The notes beneath the pieces were generated by a model, which searched no databases, was not told the DNA's origin, and saw only the letters and a list, made by a program, of their open reading frames with translations. From Ricordea florida (taxonomy: Eukaryota; Cnidaria; Anthozoa; Corallimorpharia; Ricordeidae), in NCBI GenBank assembly GCA_949710005.1, contig OX453276.1:21910849-21974848 (forward strand): a DNA stretch of 64,000 nucleotides. Direction: 5' to 3'. This document shows, in pieces, positions 22,066 to 31,906 of this stretch (its first letter is position 1; the number at the start of each line of letters is the position of its first letter). Made by a program: the position numbers and the translations under genes.

Positions 22066-23190
22066 ATGCAAGAACGTTATCATTTTCACAAGAAAGCATT
22101 GAAGTCCAAATCTCCTGCTCATTGGTCCACATACCGCAAACTCAGGTGTAAGGCAAATGAAGCTGTGAAAAAAGCCAAGTCCAACTACTACCAAGAATGT
22201 ATTAACAACAATAAAGGAATTAGTGCTGGTCTCTGGAAAACCCTGAATGAAATAACCACTCGTGATAACAAATCTGGAAGTGTACCCACGTGTATCTCAT
22301 CTGATGAAGCTTTAAACAGTAAACCTCAACTAGTTACGAATGTCCTTTATAACTACTTCACATCCATTGGGACGAAACTAGCCAACGCATTAAAAGATCA
22401 GTGTAACTCTCTCGAGTCGTTTTCTTCTTGTGAAACTATGCCATCATCTGTCTTCAGTTTTTCGGACATAAAAGAACACTTTGTCAGAAAGTACCTCGTT
22501 TTCCTAAAAACTAAGAAAGCGATTGGACTACACAAGATCAGTTCTCGACTTTTTAAAGACTCTACGGATGTCATCACACCCTGTCTTACCTTTTTGTTCA
22601 ATAGATCACTTTCATCAGCAGTTTTCTTGTCCATATGGAAAATGGGAAAGTTGGTTCCAATATTTAAATCTGGTGACCGAACTAACGCAGGTAATTACAG
22701 ACCAAATACAATCCTACCAGTTTTAAGCAAGATCATCGAGAAAGCCGTTCAAACACAGCTGTATACCTTCCTCAAAGAGAATAAAGTCTTTGCTCCTGAA
22801 TTATTTGGTTTTCGCCCAAACCTTTCAACTAAGGTGGCCCTTGTTCATCTGACTGAGAACATTGTAGATAATATGGATAATGGGCTTGTTACTGGTGCCG
22901 TGTTCCTCGACCTCAGCAAGGCATTCGATACTGTCGATCACCAACTTTTACACAAGAAACTGAAATCTCTAGGTTTGAATAACAATTCCATGCATTGGTT
23001 TAAGTCCTATCTCTCTGCTCGTGAACAGGTCGTCTTCTCGATTGGAAATTGTCTCTCATGTCCTAAACCTATCTCAGTTGGAGTACCCCAAGGTAGCATA
23101 CCTGAGCCACTACTGTTCATCATTTACGTCAACGACCTTCCCCAGTGTCTCAGACACTGCAAAATCATCCTCTATGCTGATGACGCCTAA
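22066..23190 (+). pseudogene. LINE reverse transcriptase domain
   Basis: Frame of 374 residues with the expected RT blocks in order: IGLHKISSRLFKDS, KLVPIFKSGDRTNAGNYRP, SKIIEKAVQTQL, FGFRPNLSTKVALVHL, GAVFLDLSKAFDTVDH, VPQGSIPEPLLFIIYVNDL and the catalytic YADDA. A stop follows YADDA directly, and the MULE-like element is inserted 33 bases later. Upstream frames continue the endonuclease-RT linker (for example ADQHAPIKRQRVKG at about 21975) with a stop near 22022. This enzyme would copy LINE RNA into nicked chromosomal DNA; this copy cannot. Confidence 0.88.
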
Positions 23191-23222
23191 TTTATTATTC
23201 TGCTAAAACAGCCCAGGACGTC

Positions 23223-24793
23223 TAGTCTCCTCCGCAGCCGTTATTAGGATCGTCACGCAACGCTTCTCCCCCACTAACGGCTGCTAAAACCCGAACTCTT
23301 TTTGTTTCCGCGAATTAGCCAATCACAACATGCCTCACATATTCCTGAGGCGGTCGCGCCAAGACTAAATTGTCCAATCACAACTCGTGTTCTATCGGCT
23401 ACGGATTTTAAAAGTGGATTGAGGAGGGAGAATATCCCATCGTTTTCGGGTCACCAGGAGCGTGGCTGTTGAATGATCGTTGGAGAACCATGTTGTGCAA
23501 TGATGTATACAGTAGAAAGTTATGTGCCATGGCTATGATGAAGTTCATGTTATAAAGCAGTGGCAAGTTGAGGGTCAATTGGACACTTGTTTTTGTTTGT
23601 CAATTCCGCTTCTGAAGTTACATTTTAGATAGGAAATCCTGTGTGAATTAATTTACAATTACTGTAGGCATTGAAATCTTAAGCTTGTAAATTGACGACT
23701 TCACTTTTCGCGCCCGGGATATTTTTATTAAGCTTACCTGAGAAGAAAAAGAAAAAAATTAAGCATAATACACAGGCCGGAGACGTATCGATGAATAGTG
23801 GATTTGAGCAATTCCTATGTGAATTTCCTTTACAACTCGCTCATACTTCATTTGTTGTACACAATAAATATTTGATTTCAAGCATTAGTTTATGTTCGAG
23901 TTTAAAATGGTATTGCTGGTAAATTGTAAGGGGAACATCACAAGATGTCAAGATGGCAGCATTTCGAGACTGTTATTCTCATCTTTCCTCGACATCGAAG
24001 GGTTGTATTTTGACGGGTATTTTGAGCACAAGACAGTAACTTCTTTTGACGCAATCTTCAACACCTTTTCAATTACGTGGTTGACAATTCATTATTCCGC
24101 TTCCCGACGCATCCGAAGAAGTTCAAGTGGTATCGGCAGATCGCAGCGATTTGGATGCTTTTTTCCTCGATGTGATGAAGTTGATGTATTTTGGCACCTT
24201 TGTCGGCATTCTCATCTGGATATAGCAGGCGTTTTGCTCTGCGTTTTGCCCTGTTCTCTTGCCTTGAAGACTTCTTCGATTTCTATCTTTAGCTCCTTCA
24301 ACTTATCCGATGCCCGATTAAATTTTATCAAACGCTAATAGCATTTGTCTCTACAGAAGAACAGTTCGCTGTTTTCTGTGTAGCGACTCACGTCCGCAGA
24401 TAGCGAGGATCGGATGACTTCAGCAATGTCGAGTGAACTCTTACCGAAAATGAAGATTTTGTTATTCTTGAGGAAAGCCGACGAACCTTATGAAGCACCC
24501 ATAGCCACTTTTGACTATTTTCTTCGGAGTTAGATCCATAGGAAATCTCTGAGATTTATGGCAACATCTAGCAAAGGAGGCGATGAATTGACGCGGGAAA
24601 CTGACATCATTGACAAACTACTGATACGTTAATTGGTTTCAGAGGTGGCAATAGGCAACGCGTGATTGGTGCAATTCTGTAAATTTCACGTGAACTCTAA
24701 ACAAAGGGAAACAAAAAGAGTTCGGGTTGAAGCAGCCGTTAGTGGGGGAGAAGCGTTGCGTGACGATCCCAATAACGGCTGCGGAGGAGACTA
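23223..24793. mobile_element. MULE-like non-autonomous element, 1,571 bp
   Basis: Terminal inverted repeats of about 87 bp beginning 'tagtctcctccgcagccg', flanked by the perfect 9-bp duplication caggacgtc at 23214-23222 and 24794-24802. The insert splits the LINE reverse transcriptase. A 9-bp duplication and long TIRs suggest Mutator-like elements. No transposase is seen; the frame at 23892-24338 has no recognisable motif. A 102-bp relative is at 36602-36703. Confidence 0.85.
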
Positions 24794-26251
24794 CAGGACG
24801 TCGAGATCTATCTGAATATAGACTTAAAAACTGTTTCACAATAGCTACTGTCTAATCTGCTCACCCTTAATTGCGCTAAATCAAGAGTTGTATTATTTGA
24901 AGGCACGCGTTGTCTAAAGTCCTTAAACTCTGTTTCTATTAAGACCAATGACAGCCCCTTGAACATGCTAATACATTCAAATACTTGGGTGTGACACTTA
25001 GAGAAGATCTGTCTTGGAATCAGCACATAAAAAATATCGTAAACAAAACAAATCAGCGACTTGGACTTCTAAGCCGAATCAAGCCCCTTCTACCACTACA
25101 CGTTCGCTTAACACTTTATCACTCTCTAATTCTCCCACTTTTTGGTTATGGTGACATTATATGGGGTGACAAAAACAACACTCAAATGATGAATGATCTC
25201 TAAGTACAATAAAACAAAGCAGCGAAATTAATTTTAGACAAACCAAAATATTCCTCCGCCACCGAAGCTCTTGAGGAACTAGAGAGATCACAGACGACAC
25301 CTTCACCGATGTGTTTTTATTTTTAGATGCCTTCATAAAATCATCGACTTTAATTTTAATTTTAAACAATATAATGCCATCCACCATCATAATACCCGCC
25401 AGGTCAAAAATCTGCACCTTTCTGCTCCCAAAACGAAGTGAAACATTATGTATCAAGCAGCGTTACGGGAAACTGAATCTATTTTACTTTTTACAAAGAA
25501 ATTGGAACGTATGCTTTAATTGTGTTATATTTTATTTATTTATATCGTATTTTTTACGTTTAAGCAGCATTGTCTTGTATAGTTTTTACGTTTTTATTTC
25601 ATAAGTTGTAATATTATCTACAGGGCCGTTCTGAAAACCACCTTATGTGAGACAGCCCTCTGTCTAAATATTGTTGTTATTATTATTATATTTCGTCATC
25701 GGGAATTAATTATTTCTGGAGATAAAAATACTTTGAGTTTGATTCCATTTTTGCGTTGGTTAGAGATGTTCCATCATTGAATCTGCGTGTTTGCCTTCGG
25801 CTCGTGCGGATGTCGCTACACAAACGAACATCTTCCTGTTCTTGTTTGACCTCAAGGTGATTGACAGGCAACAACAACAACACTTTATTAATCAAAGTAG
25901 GACTATGGTGAACTCGTGGATATGTTTACAAAACAGAGAAAAAAAGAAAGAATTTAAAAATTACCGAGGTGTTTTTTCAGAGTTGTGATTGAATGAACTT
26001 GAAGATAATTTTAATAATCTATAATCACAACATAAAAGTGACCAGGGAGCTGAGTAGCTTTTTGAAATAAACATACAGTGAGTACATGACGCCAATCATT
26101 TGACTACACTAGGCATCAGTTATAAGGCAGGTGGCAAGCATACAGTTGTTAAAAAATTTGATAACTTAACATAAGGGTACAGGATTAAATGGCACCGAAA
26201 CCAAATGTAGTTCTGGTATCCTGCTGCTCACTGTCTGTGAGTTCAAAGTTT

Positions 26252-26530
26252 CTAACACATGTAACAGGGTCCTTCTGAATAAGGTCTGAATTTTGTTGCC
26301 ATGACATTGTCAATTTTATCATCATTATAGTTTTTGTTGTCTACAAGTCTATTCAATGTATTCAACAGAAATATCCACCTTGATTCTGCAGCTGATAATG
26401 AACAAAACCATGTAGGATAGCCCAGCTGACGAATTATACCAAACAAGTATTTCTTGCATTTTTGCAAAGTATGTTAGTGATGATCTTAAAATCCTTAAGA
26501 CTCTCAATCCTTTATCAAGTTGAATTAGTT
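26252..26530 (-). pseudogene. Helitron Rep N-terminal fragment (copy B)
   Basis: Minus-strand frame with [25 protein letters not shown], the same broken Rep piece as at 2159-2374, with a few substitutions. It confirms that copies A and B share an ancestor already dead in this gene. Confidence 0.6.
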
Positions 26531-26753
26531 TATTTACATTACCATCTCATTTTAGGTTATCAGTGGTATATATATTCAGCGTTGCACTTAAAAAAAATCA
26601 CACTTGCCATCATTAGTACAGCAATACATATTTGTTTTTATCCTTATAACTTCTTGTTTTTACAATGTAAATATGAGTCACACAACAGTAAGCAAAACAG
26701 GTAAGCCTATTTTTCCAACATGTCTACTTCAACACAATCTAGTTCACTTTAAG

Positions 26754-26802
26754 CATAGTTAGTGGAGGGAGACTGGTTAGGAAACCCGGCAAACTTCAAA
26801 GG
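26754..26802 (+). repeat. Left TIR of P-like element
   Basis: 49 bp, identical in inverted orientation to 30134-30182. Starts CA and pairs with a TG end. Confidence 0.9.
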
Positions 26803-26889
26803 ACCGGCCTATTGTTTGGAGTTTGATGTCGAGCCGGACCGTCATGTGACAATGACCGTGCAAACAATCGAGTAGCATTCCAGAACGAT

Positions 26890-28275
26890 ATGGCTGAAGA
26901 TAGCGATCTTTTTCTTTTTGGAGTTGATTTGGATGCAGTTCTTGAGGCTTTGGAGGTGGATGACAATGTCGATGAATACTTTGAAGAAGCTGTGACTGAG
27001 GTTAGTGGAGGAATTCGCTCATATTTCTAAAGATCTAGTAATGATACAGGAGTTTGTGGTCGGATTGATCGACCTCACTTGGAAACTCGACTAACAGAAC
27101 TGAACTAAGCTCCACTTGTCTCGAAATATCAGTAAAAGTATGGCCATTTGCAAGTTCCATAAACTCTTCATGATTTAGTTTTGGGGTGCTAGTCGGCATT
27201 AACAGCTACTACGACGCTATTTTGCTTCTCTTCACTAGGTACAAGACCGAGAGATCTCTTGTCCATTCTGTTCAAAGAAATGCAAAAGTGTTGGTGGTTT
27301 GAAAAGGCACATTACTTGTAAGCATAAAGAGGAAAACGATAATGATCCAGAGACTGATGAAGGCGAAGAAAGCAAATTTACAAACGAAATGATTGCAAAT
27401 ATGGTCAAGGAAGCCAAACGCCGTTTGGTTAACAACAAGGTGTTCTCGAAGGACATCAGAGAAGAGCTCAGTGCTTATGAATTCACAAACTTGTCAGAAG
27501 AATCGATGGAATTTGCTGACTTACAAAAGATTGTTAAACAGTTGATGAAAAAGAAAGACCAGGAGAAATTCTATACTATGTTCTATTCCACCGTGCCATT
27601 AAATTCTACCAAGTACTTCACTGGCTTGTCTAGGAATGCTGCCACACTGCTCTCAACTAAAATAGCTGATATAATGCTAGTGAATAGCAAAGAGAAGTCT
27701 GTTGTTCCTGTCAGGGCCTTTGACATTAAGTTAACGGATAAAGAAATGGCAGGTTTGCAGTATGTTGGTGGATATGTGCTGCACAAATTATATAACAAAC
27801 ACACCAAATCAAAAGTGTGTGAATCGACAGCCAGCCAGCAGTCGGTTGCTTTTTTAATCGCTGGCAAAGAGCAAGAGCATATAATGACAGACAACCATAG
27901 GCTTACTTCATTGCTCAACCGTGGAGGACTCGGGAATCACAAAACCTGCACAAACAATATTTATTAGGACTGAAAAGTACTTTCGAGTTTTAACTTCCAA
28001 CTGTCCTGCAGCAGGGATTGACATTAATGAGATTAGGTCAAAATCAACTAAGGATAGTGAAATGCATTAAGGCAAACTCAGAACTTAAATTAGATGATAG
28101 AGTGGCCAAGGATGTGCTGCAAAACATTATTGACTTGTACATCAGAGTTCGGTCATTTTCATTTGCTCAAGATGTTGTTCAGAAGTATAAGTTACAGATG
28201 AAACTAGTCAAGGAGAAGGCATTAAGGAAACACATAAGCCGAGCAAGCAAAGATTCCGAGATTCGACAGCCTTAG
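26890..28275 (+). pseudogene. Zinc-finger protein of the P-like element (frameshifted at 3' end)
   Basis: Exon 1 is 26890-27000 (37 acidic residues from ATG, donor GTTAGT). Exon 2 starts at 27239 after an AG acceptor; both borders are phase 0. Exon 2 opens with a C2H2 finger (CPFCSKKCKSVGGLKRH...H), an acidic stretch, a helical region and the block EMAGLQYVGGYVLHKLYNK. A frame break near 27930-27970 moves the rest to 27970-28060. A second break moves it to the frame at 28018-28275, which ends with the conserved-looking VRSFSFAQDVVQKYK...KALRKHISR. Function unknown; I have seen this layout in cnidarian repeats. It may be an accessory protein of the transposon. Confidence 0.65.
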
Positions 28276-29086
28276 AAAAATGCTTATCGTATTTAAAATT
28301 ATCAAATGTCTGCATTTCCAACTTTTAGTGTTATCTGTGAAAAATAATTTGAGGGCTGGTGATATTAATGGTTGTCATTTTATATCCCAGTGACTGTAAT
28401 TCAACATAACACTGCCTTCCTTCGAGATATAGTAGACCAAGTTCAGATATTTTAACAAGCACAGTCTATTCCAAATTTAAAGTGAAGTTTGATTTTTGAT
28501 ACTTTCCATATATCTAGTGAAAGTAATTTTGTATACTTCACAGCTGTTACAGTATCTGAACATGGCCTTCATATTTCTTATTGAATAAGTTATTATTCTG
28601 CAAATCATATGATGAGGTTAATGTTAAACTGTTTTTAAAGCTATATGTAAAGCTTATGATCCAAAAGCTTGATAATAACATTTTTTTAATTAGAGCTAAA
28701 TGCTTGTTTCATATTAAAAGACATTAGACGTGGAAAACATTTGATATCTCTGAGTCCTTAGATTTAAATGTCCTTACAAGATTCCTTATCTATGATTTTA
28801 ATTTCGAAAGGGTATAAGTAAAGATGATATCACTATGAAACAAAACATTTATCAGTTAAGCATGAAATTATTTACAACTGTCAATTGAAAATTCACCTAG
28901 TGTATAAATTAATAACTCATTAAGTAGAATGCAAACACTTAAAGCATGAAATAGTAGTAAATAGTACAAAATAGTAATAATTGAACAATAGGAAACAAAG
29001 GAATTTGCTTGATTTAGTACTATTTAGATTTCGTGATTTCATGCTTTTAGTGTTTGCACTCTATTCTTTCATTTAGTTCTCAAAGT
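28276..29086. other. Non-coding interior of the P-like element
   Basis: AT-rich stretch between the convergent genes with no recognisable coding content. It holds a small inverted pair, 'gaatgcaaacactaaaagcatgaaat'-like at 28927-28952 and 29034-29066. Confidence 0.45.
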
Positions 29087-29646
29087 TCACTTTTTTTCCT
29101 TTTTTCTCTTTGGTAGAGGGTCATCGCTAACATTAACCCATGCCTTCCTCTTATCTTTCCTTCCTCTGGTGTTTCCAGACTGACAAGAAACAGAGCATTG
29201 AATTCGAATAGTGTTCTCATTATATCCAAACATTCGAATATCTGGGTTGTCATTTCTTCGTCTGATCTTTCGTTGACTTCCAAAATATTCTTCAATTGGA
29301 TCTTGACAAAATCTCTCTGTCAAAACATATTCCACCCCTTCTTGAAGTAGGAACTTGGTAGCTTCGACAACTGAATGGGTTGTTATCTGCATCCCCTCAT
29401 ATGTTTGCCGCGACAGGAACATTCTGCTTTTGGCATTTGCAGTAAAGTTGCCTGGTCGGTTCAGGGTAATCTGTTTCCACTCTTTCAGGTATGCCAAGAA
29501 TTCACCTTCCAACCAGTCAAATCTGTGATCTGTAGTGGATCTGTATGGGGCCAGAAAAGGCTTTCTCTTTCTCTCATGCTCCTGTGTACTGCGTACATTT
29601 AAGCAATCAAAGAAAGAGTCAACCATCTCACATAACTTGGCTGTAC
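29087..29646 (-). pseudogene. P-element-type transposase, C-terminal remnant
   Basis: The minus-strand exon begins after an AG acceptor (exon start 29646) and runs to TGA near 29087. It carries [23 protein letters not shown] and the highly typical [20 protein letters not shown] followed by [14 protein letters not shown]. This last block ends the RNase-H-like C-terminal domain of P-element/THAP9 transposases. The catalytic middle part is missing, because the THAP exon lies only 100 bp upstream. The element would need a transposase from elsewhere. Confidence 0.8.
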
Positions 29647-29746
29647 CTGCTGTATCAGAATTGCTCAAAGAATGTTAAGATACTTAAGTTCACGATCAGA
29701 ATTATCATCTGTCTACAACGATCGCAACATAACATGCACTACTTAC

Positions 29747-29969
29747 AAATTTCTGTTATCAGGTCCGAAGTGCTTTTCGCATGTATACACTCTATCATTG
29801 TCGATTAATCTTTGGAAGTACTTATCCACTTCTCGTGTTTTCGTCAGCTCATTCAGCCACTGTTCTTGCCACTGTTTATACTCCTTGTTTCTCGGAGCTT
29901 CCATATCCCGATTCCTTTAGTGTTCCTGCACGATCCGCACCCAACTACGGCACAATTGTCGCCTGGCAT
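29747..29969 (-). pseudogene. THAP DNA-binding domain exon, frameshifted
   Basis: ATG at 29969 reads [15 protein letters not shown], the first zinc-binding pair of a THAP finger. After a frameshift near 29905 the other frame supplies [14 protein letters not shown] and YTCEKHFGPDN, the CxxH pair and the following conserved F. The donor GTAAGT follows 29747. THAP domains bind the transposon ends in P-type transposases. Confidence 0.75.
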
Positions 29970-30133
29970 TACGTATACACAAGCAGCTAGTTTGATAATG
30001 ATTTAAACCATTTAAAAAGAAAGAAAACCTCGATATTTCCGTGAAACAACAACTTCTTGTGATCTGCGACGCCACTTTAGGTATTGCACGGTCATTGTCA
30101 CGTGATCTTTATAAAATCGAACAATAACCTATC

Positions 30134-30182
30134 CCTTTGAAGTTTGCCGGGTTTCCTAACCAGTCTCCCTCCACTAACTATG
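30134..30182 (-). repeat. Right TIR of P-like element
   Basis: Inverted partner of 26754-26802, followed by the ctttaag duplication. Confidence 0.9.
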
Positions 30183-31360
30183 CTTTAAGGTAAATTCGGA
30201 AATCAATACACAGAAAACTTTTCATTGTAACGGCTTGTGGTGTATTGTATATAATATAACACTTAATACATTTTCTACATGACTTACTGTTTTCGAACCC
30301 TTCAATGACTTCTTACATTGTAACCTTCGTGGTTCTCCGTCACGGCAGCCGCCTCTATATTTACAAGTAAATGTTGACATACTTCTTGGCCGTCCCAATA
30401 CTTCTACAACTCCATTCCTGTTAGTACTAACACTTAAATCAGTAGAAAAGTCCTACATGCGATGTTTCTTATCCAGGTTGGCCACAGAAGTTCTTCGGTT
30501 TCACATCATGGATTCGTCAATTTATTCTGTTTTCAGTAGTAGTTTCGTTCAATAACGAGTACTCATTTCGCTCATATAAGTTCTCATTCAAGTGCTAATT
30601 TCGCTCTATGAGTTCTCACCAAAGCTTACTACATTAGCAAGAGATTTTCTCATCTTCAGATCACTTTCGAGCCAACTGAAATTCATATACTGCTTGTAAT
30701 CTTGGGGGCGGTCGATGGCGGTCGATGTCGGAAAAGCGAATAGTTATCATCTGTTCACGTTTAGCGCCTGGCCGAGTAAAAGGCTCATGAAATTCAGTCT
30801 CCAAGTTGGTCATTGTCCTAACTGGAAACATTTAAACTCCTTTTGATTTTAGTAAGACCGCTAATGAGGCCCTGTTAGTGAGGTTGTTTATGTCGCGCGT
30901 CTGAGTTTCAAACCTTTTCACTTCGCAATTTCGGAAGGTCGAAGGTCGCTGTCGTAATTTCCCGTGAGCGGCTCGTCGTTCGTCGCCATTTCAGGTCCTT
31001 TATGTCGCCGTTTCAACGCCATGTTGCTTGTCGAAATTTACCCCTAACAGGGCCTCGCTAATCGTCCTCTTAAGCTACAAAATCATTACAAACTCTGGCA
31101 ACGGTACGATACACTTTCAGCGTGAACTTTCATCAACAGACTTCCGTGACTTCGGTCACGACAATTGTCGTCTTCATATCGGTGCCCCCGAGTTCTATCC
31201 GACTAATTACGAAGTGTGTCTACACTGGAGTGAGTCAGTGAGTGAGTGAGTGAGCGAGTGAGTGAGTGAGTGAGTGAGTGAGTGACAATTTGCATATCGG
31301 AGTCCCCACAAAAACTCGCAAATACGCTTCGCGTATCCACGAGTTAAAAAGGTGGTTGTA

Positions 31361-31686
31361 GTCTGAATAATACCTACTCACAAATAGTTAAAAAACTAGT
31401 CGAGGCGGGTAGGTATGACTAAGTTAGGCTTATTACAATTACGTTTTTGGCGCTATAAATATTTGTATTTACAAAGATTGCAGATAAACAGCAATAAAAG
31501 ATTATCAGATAGCAAATAAAATAAGATAAAAATAGCAAAAATAATATCTACTGTTAATATGTTGTCCGAAGTTACAGGAATTACTCTAGTTTTACAAGTT
31601 TTTTTATTATTTCAAGGATCGAAGATGGTGCAAGGTATAAATTCTCTTGTTTGAATATTTTAATAAGTGTTTCATGAATTTGTTTT
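31361..31686. other. Spacer between copy B and Gypsy element 2
   Basis: AT-rich; no gene, RNA or repeat recognised. Ends in the gtttt target duplication (31682-31686). Confidence 0.5.
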
Positions 31687-31819
31687 TGTTATGGTCTCCC
31701 TGTTTGGTCGTTTGCATGTGCGCGCGCAGGTCACGCACGTGACATTCATAGTATGACAGATTTGAGTCACGCTTGTAAGTCCACCATCTTGGATGTTAAC
31801 CCGTACCAAATACATGACA
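31687..31819 (+). repeat. Gypsy element 2, 5' LTR
   Basis: 133 bp, from 'tgttatggtctccctg' to 'aaatacatgaca'. Contains 'tgcgcgcgcaggtcacgcacgtgac'-like GC-rich text, a likely promoter part. Confidence 0.93.
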
Positions 31820-31838
31820 ATTTTGGCGACGAGGATGG
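31820..31838 (+). other. Primer-binding site region of Gypsy element 2
   Basis: Sequence directly after the LTR contains TTGGCGACGAGGATGGG, sharing GGCGACGAGGA with Gypsy element 1. The tRNA is not identified. Confidence 0.6.
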
Positions 31839-31906
31839 GATTTATGGAGTTTTATTTGCGGTAGAACGGTAAAATCCTATCGCTACTACGTCTAACTGGA
31901 GTGACG

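Larger units (their letters stand above)
21790..25690 (+). mobile_element. CR1/L2-type LINE, 5'-truncated, split by a MULE-like insertion
   Basis: Two parts of one non-LTR element, 21790-23222 and 24794-25690. The first encodes the end of the endonuclease linker and most of the reverse transcriptase. The second encodes the ORF2 C-terminus (FKYLGVTLREDLSWNQHI, then LLPLHVRLTLYHSLILPLFGYGDIIW and NKAAKLILDKPKYSSATEALEEL) and a 3' end in TTGTTATTATTATTAT. Frames contain several stops. The clade is inferred from the C-terminal text. Confidence 0.85.
26754..30182. mobile_element. P-element-like DNA transposon, 3,429 bp
   Basis: Perfect 49-bp inverted ends (26754-26802 and 30134-30182) begin 'catagttagtggagggag'. 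A second subterminal match (gtgacaatgaccgtgcaa) lies at about 26848 and 30097. The 7-bp duplication ctttaag flanks it at 26747-26753 and 30183-30189. It encodes a plus-strand zinc-finger protein and, from the other end, a THAP-domain and P-transposase C-terminal remnant. P elements usually make 8-bp duplications, so the call rests mainly on the transposase text. Confidence 0.82.
25889..31360. mobile_element. Repeat copy B (reverse of copy A), split by a P-like element
   Basis: Two parts, 25889-26753 and 30190-31360, match copy A (1036-2716) in reverse complement, from 'actatggtgaactcgtggatatg' on the left to 'cgtatccacgagttaaaaa' on the right. Between them sits a transposon with a 7-bp duplication (ctttaag). 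Part B contains an extra segment near 30350-30660 that copy A lacks. Confidence 0.7.

Noticed and set aside
23692-24338. A transposase inside the MULE-like element
   Set aside because: Two overlapping frames without any DDE or zinc-binding motif; more likely chance frames.
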